Source: an uncultured Granulosicoccaceae bacterium (GTDB lineage: Bacteria > Pseudomonadota > Gammaproteobacteria > Granulosicoccales > Granulosicoccaceae). Taken from it: a stretch of 38,051 nucleotides of DNA. This document shows positions 1 through 8,343 of this stretch, in pieces. The notes beneath the pieces are model-generated. The model made no database searches. It saw only the letters and a program-made list of their open reading frames with translations, and was not told the origin of the DNA. Each line of letters begins with the position of its first letter. Within the stretch, counting starts at the first letter, position 1. The position numbers and the translations under genes are program-made. The stretch covers positions 1 through 38,051 of the forward strand of contig CALFCE010000319.1 in assembly GCA_937951215.1 (NCBI GenBank), given 5' to 3'.

Positions 1-46
1 CGCTCTGATTTGCCCGGCACCAGTCCGTGACGCAGAGGGACAACTA

Positions 47-126
47 CATTCAGCAATCGAGGCACAAAGCAATCAAGGTACAAAGCAATCGAAGCATTGA
101 GCATCCGATGTATCGAGCAATCTAGG
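47..126. repeat. 16-bp degenerate tandem repeat, five units
   Basis: Five consecutive 16-bp units start at 47, 63, 79, 95 and 111. The best conserved core is aaagcaatc(a/g)a. The last unit runs into the stop codon of the M50-family gene, whose stop lies at 122-124 on the minus strand, so the array sits at that gene's 3' end. Units differ by several bases each, which suggests an old, diverging array. No function is evident. Confidence 0.7.
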
Positions 127-2296
127 CAGGCAGTTTTTCCAGAAACAATTGCTGAAAACTCCTGACCCAACGAGACATCAAGGGTTCCGCCGAATGGCGT
201 AGACTGACGTAGGCTCTTTCTCCCACGCCAAATACCGGCGCTCCCGCTTCCAGGCCCAACTGCAAATGAAATACTTTCTCCACAGCAGTCAGTCCTGCTG
301 AGTCGGTTGAAGCAACTGCTATGCCGCCACCGCCACCGGCGCCCAACGCAGCACTGGGTAATGTGTGATTTGCGGACGGCGTCTCTTGTTGCACTGTTGC
401 CGGCAGCGAAATACCGGGGTTTTCAGCCAGCCTGACTTTTGCTGACGAAACCCCCTGATGCAGTGAACCACTCTTTTTCTCCGGTATTGCAACCTGAACC
501 ACCAATCGCTCCCGATCGACTACGTGGCCGATCAAATCACCCTGCGCATAGTAGCGACCCTGCAATGTCATCGCACCGGGTGGTGCAAAAACACCTGCAG
601 CGCCCGACTTCACCACCAATTCTTCATGTTCCCGAAGACGCACATCGAGCTCTTTTTGCAACACGGCTATATCACTATTGAGCCGCGAATATTCTGCTGC
701 GTCAGAACGCCGTATTGACGACGCATTGATCTCGTGTACCCTTATTTCGGATTGCAGACTGACGATTTCGCGTTTCAAGTCATCATTGGACAGCAGCAGC
801 AGCACCTGGCCTTGTTTCACCCTGTCGCCTGGTTGAACCAACAACTTTTCGACAAAGCCTGCCGTGCCAGCAAAAATTTGCCCCTGTTCAGGCACCCACA
901 CAACACCCTGCACCTGTGTGGCATTGGGAACAGGAATAAGACACAGAGCCGCCAACAAAAACATAGCAATCGAACCGAGACGGACCAGTGCCTGTCGCCT
1001 GACTGAGTGCAGCTCGGCAGATTTCACCAAATACACGCAACCTTTGTACAACGGTTGCAACAGTTGCTGAAAAACTGCCCATGCCCCCAGCAATGCTCCC
1101 AACAGCAAATATCTCGATGACAGGAACAGAACAATAAAGACCATGACAAAGAGTCGGTAGAGCTGGGACGCCATGCCGTATCCGATAAACCATCGATTTT
1201 CCCCGGCAGCTGTCTGAGGTGATTCGACATTTTCCATACCAAACACATAGCGCTTGGTGAGATAGCGATAATAAGCGGTTGACCTGGAATACAGATTGGG
1301 TATCTCGATAAGGTCCTGCAGGATGTAATACCCATCGAATTTCAACAGCGGATTGGCATTGAACATGACTGTGGAGAAAGCACCGATTGTGAATAATCCA
1401 AACGCGCAATCACGTAAAAAACCAGGTTCCGCCGTTACCCAGAAAGCCAGGGCCAAAGAGGCAACAAACAACTCGACCGCAATACCAGCAGCACTAACCA
1501 CAATTCGTTTATATTTGGATTTAAACGACGACGCCGCAGATGCGTCGACATAAGGTACCGGCGTCAGCACCAGGAAGGTGATACCCATTTCGTGTACCTC
1601 CCCACCCCAGTATTTAACGCAGAGTGCATGGGCAAACTCGTGCAGCAGTTTCAACAATGGATACAACACCCAGAGCAAAACAAGATTGGAGGGCTTCAGA
1701 ACTTCATGTCGAACCTCATCCAGAACATCAGGCAAATTTGTTATTAATACCAGCAGCCCCATCAGCACTACCGCAGACCAGACCACGAATGCTCGCAGTC
1801 GCAGCAAGCTCCCCACATAAGGTGCTATCCGGGTCAGTAAAGCATCGGGATCAATCAGCGGAATCCTGATCAGGAGGGGGCTCAGCAAACGTCGCCAGCG
1901 TAGTCCACTTTTCTTTTTCCGGTATTCTTCCATCAATTGCTCAGCACCCTTGTCCAGCACGCCATAGAGAGCGCCAATGTGCTGTAAATGGCTGATCAAC
2001 TGAACTACCGAGGTGCGAGAAAGAGTACTTCCCTCCGCTTGCAAGTAATCAAAAACCGTTGCGATAGAACGCCGTCCGTCCAGACGACCTATCAATGCAA
2101 ACGCCACTGAATTTACTCGTAGATGCTGGCCACTTGATTCATCACGCAACACGTACCAACGTTCACCGCGGAAAGACTGCGGGTAAACTCTGACATGCTG
2201 TCGCAAGCGCGGTGATAACGCGGAAACTTTTTCCCAGAGTTGATCGTCGGTACTTTGCCGAGCAGGTGACGGAACACGAGATTCAGACTCATTCAC
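122..2296 (-). CDS. PqqD-like / M50 site-2-type metalloprotease / HlyD fusion protein
   Basis: A 724-residue membrane protein. About residues 35-115 resemble a PqqD-like winged-helix domain, the type that binds peptides as a RiPP recognition element. Membrane segments then carry the M50 zinc motif HEFAH (H219, E220, H223) and the matching NANPLLKFDGYY motif (313-324), where the Asp should be the third zinc ligand. From about residue 480 there is a HlyD-like biotinyl-lipoyl/coiled-coil region. Family knowledge: such fusions accompany bacteriocin or large-protein export adaptors. The GTG start at 2296 is chosen because it lies one base after the stop of the upstream adaptor gene with a G-rich stretch 7 bases ahead. 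The ATG at 2347 would add 17 Cys/Gly-rich residues unlike the family. A Gly/Ala/Ser-rich insert lies around residues 645-665. It is probably cotranscribed with the upstream HlyD gene. The substrate is unknown. Confidence 0.8.
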   Translation of the reverse strand: MNESESRVPSPARQSTDDQLWEKVSALSPRLRQHVRVYPQSFRGERWYVLRDESSGQHLRVNSVAFALIGRLDGRRSIATVFDYLQAEGSTLSRTSVVQLISHLQHIGALYGVLDKGAEQLMEEYRKKKSGLRWRRLLSPLLIRIPLIDPDALLTRIAPYVGSLLRLRAFVVWSAVVLMGLLVLITNLPDVLDEVRHEVLKPSNLVLLWVLYPLLKLLHEFAHALCVKYWGGEVHEMGITFLVLTPVPYVDASAASSFKSKYKRIVVSAAGIAVELFVASLALAFWVTAEPGFLRDCAFGLFTIGAFSTVMFNANPLLKFDGYYILQDLIEIPNLYSRSTAYYRYLTKRYVFGMENVESPQTAAGENRWFIGYGMASQLYRLFVMVFIVLFLSSRYLLLGALLGAWAVFQQLLQPLYKGCVYLVKSAELHSVRRQALVRLGSIAMFLLAALCLIPVPNATQVQGVVWVPEQGQIFAGTAGFVEKLLVQPGDRVKQGQVLLLLSNDDLKREIVSLQSEIRVHEINASSIRRSDAAEYSRLNSDIAVLQKELDVRLREHEELVVKSGAAGVFAPPGAMTLQGRYYAQGDLIGHVVDRERLVVQVAIPEKKSGSLHQGVSSAKVRLAENPGISLPATVQQETPSANHTLPSAALGAGGGGGIAVASTDSAGLTAVEKVFHLQLGLEAGAPVFGVGERAYVSLRHSAEPLMSRWVRSFQQLFLEKLPA

Positions 2297-2297
2297 G

Positions 2298-4199
2298 TTA
2301 GAACCCCACCGCCCACAACCACAATCTGACACGATCGAGCAGGCCATGTGTCAGCACCCATATCAAACTGCGACGCCCAAGATTAATCTTCGCAACTCCA
2401 CGCATTCCAGGCCGTAACACCCGACTGGTTTCATCCAGGTTGGCTTCAAGCTGGAACACCGTGCGCTTGTTTCGGCTAACAGCCACCGGCATCACAGACT
2501 TGATTGTGGTTGCATAGGTTCTTCCGGGCAGCGCCGAAATTCTGAGGTGGCCTGCCTGGCCTTCGGTAACGCCAGCGACATCATGCTCATCGATTTCCAG
2601 CAACAACCGATAGTTTTCCAATGAGGCTATTTCGAACAGTACTTCCCCGGCCGCAACCGGTGCGCCCAATGACTGATTAAGATCACCACTGACCAACACA
2701 CCATCAAACGGTGCACGCAAGACTGATCTGTCCAATTTCTGGTTGATTAGATCCAGCTCTGCCTGGGCCTGTTGCTTTCGCGCTTGCAGCAAACCAACTT
2801 CTGAACGATTACGAGTACCCAGCGCCTGCGCAAACGACGTCTCAATTTTGGCGAGTTCACCCAGCCATTTATTGCGTTCGATAGCCAGATTGCGATCATC
2901 AAGCGTCGCAATCGTGTCCCCTTCTGCCACCAAATCCCCTGCCCGCACCGATGCTGATTTTATGTATCCTGCCTGAGGTGCAACCAACACCTGTTTGTCC
3001 GCCCCCTCGACAGAGGCGGTCGCTACCACCTTATGTTGCACTGGAAATAATCCAATCAAGATTGCCGCCACACAGACACCGGCCCGTTTGATTCTCGAAG
3101 CACGAGTATCGCCCAGAAGTATCTTGCGCAATCCAGACCGGGCATCGCTCAACACGGTAGGTATCAGAGGCTGTTCAAGATCCAGTTTAAGCGCCAGGAC
3201 CGGGGCGATGTCTGCGAGCAGGTTCTCGCATTTGTGCTGGATACTTTGGGAGAAAGGTTGCGCTGAATCACGCTCACACAATAACGCCCCTATAACCTCG
3301 TCATTGTGTTGCAGCAGTATGGTACAACATGCCAGCTGCCCATTTTGATGTTGCAACTCCGAGTGAGCAGTGGTGACGGGTATTTGAACGTCGCCGGAGG
3401 CAGGAAACAACATTGACGTGTCCTGATCCACCGCCTCGCTCATTGCAGCTTCAATAGATCTGACGAGTTGCCGCTTGGAATCGAAATCGGATAGTTGGGA
3501 GATGGCCTTTAACTTGATATTAAGCCGATGTTTGAAACCAATACTGACTCTCTCGCAATTAAGCTCAGCCGCAAGCGCGTTAACCAGTTCAACACAAGAC
3601 GCCTGTACACTGGTGCCGGCAAGAACCTTTCCCAACAATGAATTGTCACTCGACTGCGGATCGTTACTTGCGGTTGCACCAAATCCCATCTCGAATATCG
3701 TTCCAAGCCACAAGCCACCCCATTGCAGCAATTGCACTACCGCCTGCTGCTGAGATTGACTACGCGATACAATTCTCATGGCGACCACATAAATACTGTG
3801 CTGTGTTACGACAGGTACCGCGATGTAGTCGAAGAGTTCGGGCTCTCCGGTGGAAAGGGTCTGCTGCGAAAGAATTTGAACTTCACTACTCTCCAGAGCT
3901 TTTTGTGCAACCTCCAACAACTCTGATTGAGCCTGCCTGCGATCCGGCCAGCCTGCTTTAATGGTTCGCAGTTTTTTTCCCGAAACATCAAAGACAGCCC
4001 CAACTGCAACACCGGCAATCATTTTGCACTGCCAATTCAGCCACTCCTGCGGTGGTGAATTTATTTTGGGTTGCTTACTTCGCGAGGTCTGACCGTCCTG
4101 TGCCTCAGCATTGCGTGCAGCATCACGTCCCGCTTCGGGCACTGTGTCTTCAGGCACCACAGTACCCTCAGAGTCTCTATGTCGCAGAGCTTGAGCCAT
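2298..4199 (-). CDS. GAF-domain-containing HlyD family periplasmic adaptor
   Basis: A 633-residue protein. The N-terminal half has two GAF-like regions (about 50-150 and 190-345). A single membrane anchor follows at about 373-390. The rest is a membrane-fusion (HlyD) part: a first half-barrel near 402-432, a helical hairpin near 438-500, a second half-barrel with the RAPFDG-type motif, and a beta-barrel ending near 615. The topology implied is GAF domains in the cytosol and the adaptor in the periplasm, so export could respond to a cytosolic signal; this is inference. The gene ends one base before the start of the M50-HlyD fusion, so the two form an operon. No inner-membrane ABC ATPase or TolC-type outer-membrane gene is visible in the window. 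The ATG start has no clear ribosome binding site. The first 50 residues are polar and look disordered. Confidence 0.8.
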   Translation of the reverse strand: MAQALRHRDSEGTVVPEDTVPEAGRDAARNAEAQDGQTSRSKQPKINSPPQEWLNWQCKMIAGVAVGAVFDVSGKKLRTIKAGWPDRRQAQSELLEVAQKALESSEVQILSQQTLSTGEPELFDYIAVPVVTQHSIYVVAMRIVSRSQSQQQAVVQLLQWGGLWLGTIFEMGFGATASNDPQSSDNSLLGKVLAGTSVQASCVELVNALAAELNCERVSIGFKHRLNIKLKAISQLSDFDSKRQLVRSIEAAMSEAVDQDTSMLFPASGDVQIPVTTAHSELQHQNGQLACCTILLQHNDEVIGALLCERDSAQPFSQSIQHKCENLLADIAPVLALKLDLEQPLIPTVLSDARSGLRKILLGDTRASRIKRAGVCVAAILIGLFPVQHKVVATASVEGADKQVLVAPQAGYIKSASVRAGDLVAEGDTIATLDDRNLAIERNKWLGELAKIETSFAQALGTRNRSEVGLLQARKQQAQAELDLINQKLDRSVLRAPFDGVLVSGDLNQSLGAPVAAGEVLFEIASLENYRLLLEIDEHDVAGVTEGQAGHLRISALPGRTYATTIKSVMPVAVSRNKRTVFQLEANLDETSRVLRPGMRGVAKINLGRRSLIWVLTHGLLDRVRLWLWAVGF

Positions 4200-4460
4200 C
4201 TGGATTCAAAATCAGCTATTTTCGTAAGTGTGGACATGCAACTTGCAAGCCATTGCAATATAATTCAACTAGCCGAATCTTGATGCCAAATCGTCTTGCG
4301 GACCGTCAACCTCCCTGGCCCGCCGGCACCGCGATTTTCGGGCTGGATTGACTCTGTCAAATCGCGCTATGATCAGATCGGAGCGTGCGGCGAAAGCCTC
4401 CAACCCCCCCGAACAGCGCAGACTTTAAACGGGTGATCACACCTGAATAGCGAGAGATCC

Positions 4461-5231
4461 ATGACAGCACAACTCGACATCAGTAACCAGGCCGTCTCAG
4501 AACAACAAGACCGGCAAGATCTGGCCAATGCGTTCCGACTGGCCGAGTGTTTTGGCTTTCACGAGGGAATTTGCAACCACTTTTCGGTGAAACTGGATGG
4601 TGAACCCGAGCGTTACCTTATCAACCCCTATGGTGTGCATTGGTCAGAGATGACCGCAGAGGCGCTGTTACTAATCGATGGTGACGGCACCATTCTGAAG
4701 GGCCAGGGCATGGTTGAAGATTCGGCGAAATTTATCCATATCGCCGGGCATCGCGCCAATCAAAGGCACAAAGCCTTGTTGCATACACACATGCCCTACG
4801 CCACCGCATTGACCATGGTAGAAAACGGCAGGCTGGAGATGGCTCATCAGACAGCGGTGCGATTTTACGGACGCACTGAATATGAGGATCGCTTTGGCGG
4901 CTTGGCAGTATCTGAAGGAGAAGGGGATCGTCTGGCCCAGGCCGCACGTGACAAGCAACATGTTGACATCACGTTTCTCGCCAATCACGGCGTGGTTGTT
5001 GGCGGCCCCACGGTTGCCAGAGCCTTTGACGATTTGTATTACCTGGAACGGGCTTGTCGCCAACAGCTTTTTGCAATGCAAAGCGGTCAGCCACTTAAAA
5101 TTATCGCGGATGATCTGGTCAAGCTGACAGCTGAACAAATAGATCGAGATATCGATCTATTCAGTGATGAACATTTCAAGGCCCTGTCACGCGTTCTGCA
5201 AGAATCACCCGGGCACAGATTTACTTTTTAA
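4461..5231 (+). CDS. Class II aldolase/adducin family protein
   Basis: A 256-residue cytosolic protein of the class II aldolase/adducin fold (fuculose-phosphate aldolase relatives). The zinc ligands are visible as HTH (H108, H110) and the later NHGVVVGG segment (H176), and the NPYG segment near 55-58 is also typical. The ATG at 4461 has a GAGAG element 5 bases upstream. The gene is tail-to-tail with galD, 6 bp between stops, and is the only plus-strand gene in this segment. The substrate cannot be told from sequence: this family includes aldolases, epimerases and decarboxylases, as well as proteins of unassigned activity. Its location beside galC and galD hints at keto-acid or sugar-acid breakdown, which is inference. 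Confidence 0.85.
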   Translation: MTAQLDISNQAVSEQQDRQDLANAFRLAECFGFHEGICNHFSVKLDGEPERYLINPYGVHWSEMTAEALLLIDGDGTILKGQGMVEDSAKFIHIAGHRANQRHKALLHTHMPYATALTMVENGRLEMAHQTAVRFYGRTEYEDRFGGLAVSEGEGDRLAQAARDKQHVDITFLANHGVVVGGPTVARAFDDLYYLERACRQQLFAMQSGQPLKIIADDLVKLTAEQIDRDIDLFSDEHFKALSRVLQESPGHRFTF

Positions 5232-5237
5232 CTCAAC

Positions 5238-6338
5238 TTATACGAACACCCTGCCATCAAATAATTTGCGGGCAGTTCTGAGTATTGCCGCCTGGCCTAC
5301 CTGCACCTTGCCATCGCCTTCATTCAGGTTGACCAGCACACTGGTTTCCCCTATTGGGTGTTCAACCGAGATGGAACGATTACCACTGCTGTCAGCGGTG
5401 GGTATATGAGCCAGTGAGTGAGCTACTGACTGCGGCAACAATGCGGCGGTGGCGACCGATACAGCTCCCAATACTCCAATAGAGGCGTGGCAGCGATGAG
5501 GAATAAACGTTCTGGTGTTGATCGCCCCGCCATTAACAGGGGCCGAGACCATGGTCATTTTGGGAACCGTTTGTTCACTGACATCACCAAGATTCATTAA
5601 TGGACCTGCCAGCAGCCGAATTTTCTCAAGACGATTTTTCAAGCCATCATCCACATCCAATTGCACGCGAGTTTCCTGGCCACTTATACCCATATCTTGC
5701 GCGCGCAACAACACAACAGGCATGCCGTTGTCTATCATGGTGACTTCAACACCGGCAAGGGTATTAAGCTGGTCGCCAGTCGGCAGCAAGGACCCACAAT
5801 TAGAACCTGCAGCTTGCGGAAAGTTTTGTAGCACGGGTGCTGCTGTACCGGGAACACCGTCAATACGTGCCTCACCCTGATAAATTGGCCTGCCTTTTTC
5901 GATCATCACAGTGACGTTAGCTATCTGGTCACTGTTTTCCATATAGACATTGAAGGTTTGCTGATGGCCGGCAATTTCAGCAGATGGTTCAAGCAGCTTT
6001 CTCTCCAGCGCGAACTGCACAACCCCGGACAGGATATTTCCGCAGTTTTGCGCGTCTGATACCTGTGCGCGATCGACCGACACCTGCAAAAATAGATAGT
6101 CGATATCGATGCCCGGGCGTGACGATGCCGACACTATCGCAACTTTGCTGGTCAGTGGATCTGCACCTCCAATACCGTCAATTTGTCTCAGGTCTGGCGA
6201 ACCCATGACTCTTAACAAAAATCGATCTCGCGAGCGTGTCTCTGTTGGCAAATCATCCCGTACGAAAAAAGCGCCCTTGGATGTGCCTCCTCGCATCAGC
6301 ATACACGGCACACCATCTGATTCGATTACTTGGTTCAT
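5238..6338 (-). CDS. galD: 4-oxalomesaconate tautomerase (PrpF/GalD family)
   Basis: A 366-residue protein of the PrpF isomerase family. The N-terminal signature PCMLMRGGTSKG (11-22) is characteristic, and GalD-type proteins match it closely. GalD converts the keto and enol forms of 4-oxalomesaconate in gallate and protocatechuate 4,5-cleavage. The ATG at 6338 is chosen because the N-terminus then matches the family; a TTG at 6398 would add 20 atypical residues. It lies 149 bp downstream of galC on the same strand, so the two are probably one unit. No 4-oxalomesaconate hydratase (galB/ligJ) or ring-cleavage dioxygenase is in the window. Other PrpF-family isomerases act on methylaconitate or related acids, so the exact substrate is not certain. 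Confidence 0.8.
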   Translation of the reverse strand: MNQVIESDGVPCMLMRGGTSKGAFFVRDDLPTETRSRDRFLLRVMGSPDLRQIDGIGGADPLTSKVAIVSASSRPGIDIDYLFLQVSVDRAQVSDAQNCGNILSGVVQFALERKLLEPSAEIAGHQQTFNVYMENSDQIANVTVMIEKGRPIYQGEARIDGVPGTAAPVLQNFPQAAGSNCGSLLPTGDQLNTLAGVEVTMIDNGMPVVLLRAQDMGISGQETRVQLDVDDGLKNRLEKIRLLAGPLMNLGDVSEQTVPKMTMVSAPVNGGAINTRTFIPHRCHASIGVLGAVSVATAALLPQSVAHSLAHIPTADSSGNRSISVEHPIGETSVLVNLNEGDGKVQVGQAAILRTARKLFDGRVFV

Positions 6339-6487
6339 GGATAGTCGCAGGCCCTCATCAGTGACTGTAAATAATGCTGGAAGCCTTGTCACAAGCAAAG
6401 CCTATCCACAGGATCAAGGGGCGTTTTGTGCGGATTGCGATAGCAAGGTTGAGATTGCCTGCAGGATCAATTTTGCACCGGCTTGTA

Positions 6488-7186
6488 CTAGCGCTCGAGT
6501 TCATCTTCTGAATCCAGATAGACCAATCCCGATTGTTCGAGCCGCTCGCGCATATTGTAGATATCAAGCCCAAGCACTCCATCAGCAAGCTGCTGGCGTT
6601 TGGATTCCTCATTTGACAACCGTTGCTCAGAAGCTGCCAACACATCAGCAGCGCTGCGCCTTGGAACCACTACGATCCCGTCATCGTCCGCGACGACCAC
6701 ATCACCGGGGTTCACTAATTGACCCGCCACCACAACCGGTATATTGACCGAACCGAGCGTGTTCTTGACCGTCCCTTTGGCGGAAATCGCTCGCGACCAT
6801 ACAGGAAAATTCATCGACTGCAGGTCAGCAACATCGCGGCATCCGGTGTCTGAAACCAATCCAACAACCCCTCTTGCCTGGGCTGAAGTTGCCAACAGAT
6901 CCCCAAACATGCCGTCCGTATTTTCGGCACTGCAGGCCACCAACAACAGATCGCCAGGTTGACACAATTCAATCGCCACATGGATCATCCAGTTGTCACC
7001 GGGTTGGGACAACACGGTCACCGCACTGCCGCTGATTCTGGCTCCCGGAAAAACAGGCCTTATATAAGACTGCATCAACCCCCGGCGAAATTGAGCCTCG
7101 TGCACGGTCGCAACACCAGCCTTGCCGAGACCTTCAATAACAGCCGGACTCGCACGCTTGATATTCCTGACAGCTACGTTCTCCAA
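6488..7186 (-). CDS. galC: 4-carboxy-4-hydroxy-2-oxoadipate aldolase / oxaloacetate decarboxylase (RraA-like)
   Basis: A 232-residue RraA-fold, metal-dependent aldolase. The N-terminal segment [20 protein letters not shown] and the following VHEAQ are typical of the HMG/CHA aldolase subfamily (ProA, GalC, LigK). The metal and pyruvate-binding elements are visible as GD (95-96) and the RD pair (R117, D118) in the segment [10 protein letters not shown]. The reaction gives pyruvate and oxaloacetate, the last step of the 4,5-cleavage pathway. A TTG start at 7186 is preferred: GGGAGAG lies 4 bases upstream and the length fits the family (about 225-235). An ATG at 7316-7318 would add 44 atypical residues. 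A weak promoter candidate lies at 7250-7279 (TTGCCT, 18 bp, CATAGT). It is followed by galD. Confidence 0.8.
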   Translation of the reverse strand: MENVAVRNIKRASPAVIEGLGKAGVATVHEAQFRRGLMQSYIRPVFPGARISGSAVTVLSQPGDNWMIHVAIELCQPGDLLLVACSAENTDGMFGDLLATSAQARGVVGLVSDTGCRDVADLQSMNFPVWSRAISAKGTVKNTLGSVNIPVVVAGQLVNPGDVVVADDDGIVVVPRRSAADVLAASEQRLSNEESKRQQLADGVLGLDIYNMRERLEQSGLVYLDSEDELER

Positions 7187-7561
7187 ATGTCTCTCCCGAT
7201 AGGTGGCTTTGACGCCAGCATTCAATACTTTCGATAGTTTGTACAAGTAACTATGCCATGCACAGCTTGCGGCAGGCAATGATGAACCACCTTGCGACCG
7301 GCTCAAAGCGTCTTGCATGATAGTGGGTCAGTTGATTGAAACAGGATGTCGGTACAGTCGAGAGTTAAGGTTCGCCTTCACGAGGAAAGCACGTTAATAT
7401 GAGCAGCAACTGAGTATGGCAGGCTGTTGGAAAACTGACAGCTGGCTACGCCTGCGAAAGCTCTATCATCATTCAAGTGATTGATCGATTAAGTCCATCA
7501 GGGGAATATGCCGGGATTGAACCAGCTTGAAAAGACTCGGATGGGCTTTTTCAACCACCCG
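7187..7561. other. Intergenic region between galC and an orphan lipoprotein gene
   Basis: About 375 bp without a convincing gene. On the galC side it should hold the galC promoter. On the other side, 7527-7554 forms an inverted repeat (ttgaaaag and ctttttcaa, one bulge, 11-base loop) 7 bases beyond the lipoprotein stop. It is AT-rich and lacks a following T run in the minus direction, so it is only a weak terminator candidate. Nothing else is apparent. Confidence 0.5.
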
Positions 7562-8218
7562 TCAGTTTTCAAACACGCTGTCGTCGACACGGATATCCAA
7601 CGGCCCGGTTCCAGCAATCAGCATACGAGTCACCGGATAGATTGTATTGTTTTTCAATTCGTAAGTGCGGCTGACTGACATTCCATTGATGCTGAGTGAA
7701 AACTCGTATCGTCGGCCTTCTCCGCTAAACGCCACCCGACTGATGGCGTGAACCAGCAGATTAGGTGCGGTGTCCGATTCGGCTAAAAATAGCCGGTAGC
7801 CTGCTTGTTGCAGTTGGGAAGCCAGTAAACGAGAAAAGTCAGTGCCGGGTTTTTTGAAACTGATAGGTGAAGACTGCGGTTGCAAAGCCGGCACCTGTCT
7901 CAATGTGGCAACGAGATTTTGAATTACCAACATCGAACGTTTGTTTGCCTGCTGCTCGGGAGCTGCAATCAAACCGTATCCACCCACCCGCGCGACCGTC
8001 TGCCCGGCTGCAGTAACGCTGGAAGGGGCATTCAATGAAGGTCGGGAAGACACCGTTTTCTGTCCGGTGTTCAGGTTCAGCGGGTTATGGTTTGACTCTG
8101 GCTTTGACCCCAGGTTTGAGCTACAACCAGCCAGCGACAGAGCAACAGCAATTATCCAGATACCCGCTTGCCGTGCTCCGGCTTCCCGGACATCTGCTTT
8201 ACAGCCACGTTCAAACAC
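7562..8218 (-). CDS. Hypothetical lipoprotein
   Basis: A 218-residue protein I do not recognise. Residues 1-32 form a lipoprotein signal peptide: a charged n-region, a hydrophobic stretch, and the lipobox LAGC followed by SSN, so it should be lipid-anchored in the envelope. A Ser/Asn/Pro-rich linker (about 33-75) leads to a compact domain from about 75 to 218 with alternating beta-strand-like segments. The start is GTG (codon 8216-8218). It stands alone on the minus strand, divergent from the MATE transporter gene. Envelope localisation is well supported; a function is not. Confidence 0.65.
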   Translation of the reverse strand: MFERGCKADVREAGARQAGIWIIAVALSLAGCSSNLGSKPESNHNPLNLNTGQKTVSSRPSLNAPSSVTAAGQTVARVGGYGLIAAPEQQANKRSMLVIQNLVATLRQVPALQPQSSPISFKKPGTDFSRLLASQLQQAGYRLFLAESDTAPNLLVHAISRVAFSGEGRRYEFSLSINGMSVSRTYELKNNTIYPVTRMLIAGTGPLDIRVDDSVFEN

Positions 8219-8232
8219 GTTTTACCCACTCT

Positions 8233-8262
8233 TTGTCGACACCGAAGGGATGCCAGCATAAT
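8233..8262 (+). promoter_or_regulatory. Candidate sigma-70 promoter for the MATE transporter
   Basis: TTGTCG (8233-8238), an 18-bp spacer, then CATAAT (8257-8262), in the divergent gap between the lipoprotein and the MATE gene. It would give a leader of about 75 nt to the TTG start at 8344. This is a match by eye only. Confidence 0.35.
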
Positions 8263-8343
8263 CAGATGCATCGCCAACTGTCAGCGACTCTGCGAAACTG
8301 TTAACCGAAACTTGTAGACCATGTCACACCAGAAGATACTCTG

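Noticed and set aside
47-126. A possible CRISPR array at the left edge
   Set aside because: The 16-bp units follow each other directly without spacers, are degenerate, and no cas genes are near.
4348-4373. TTGACT and TATGAT upstream of the class II aldolase
   Set aside because: The spacer is only 14 bp, too short for a normal sigma-70 promoter.
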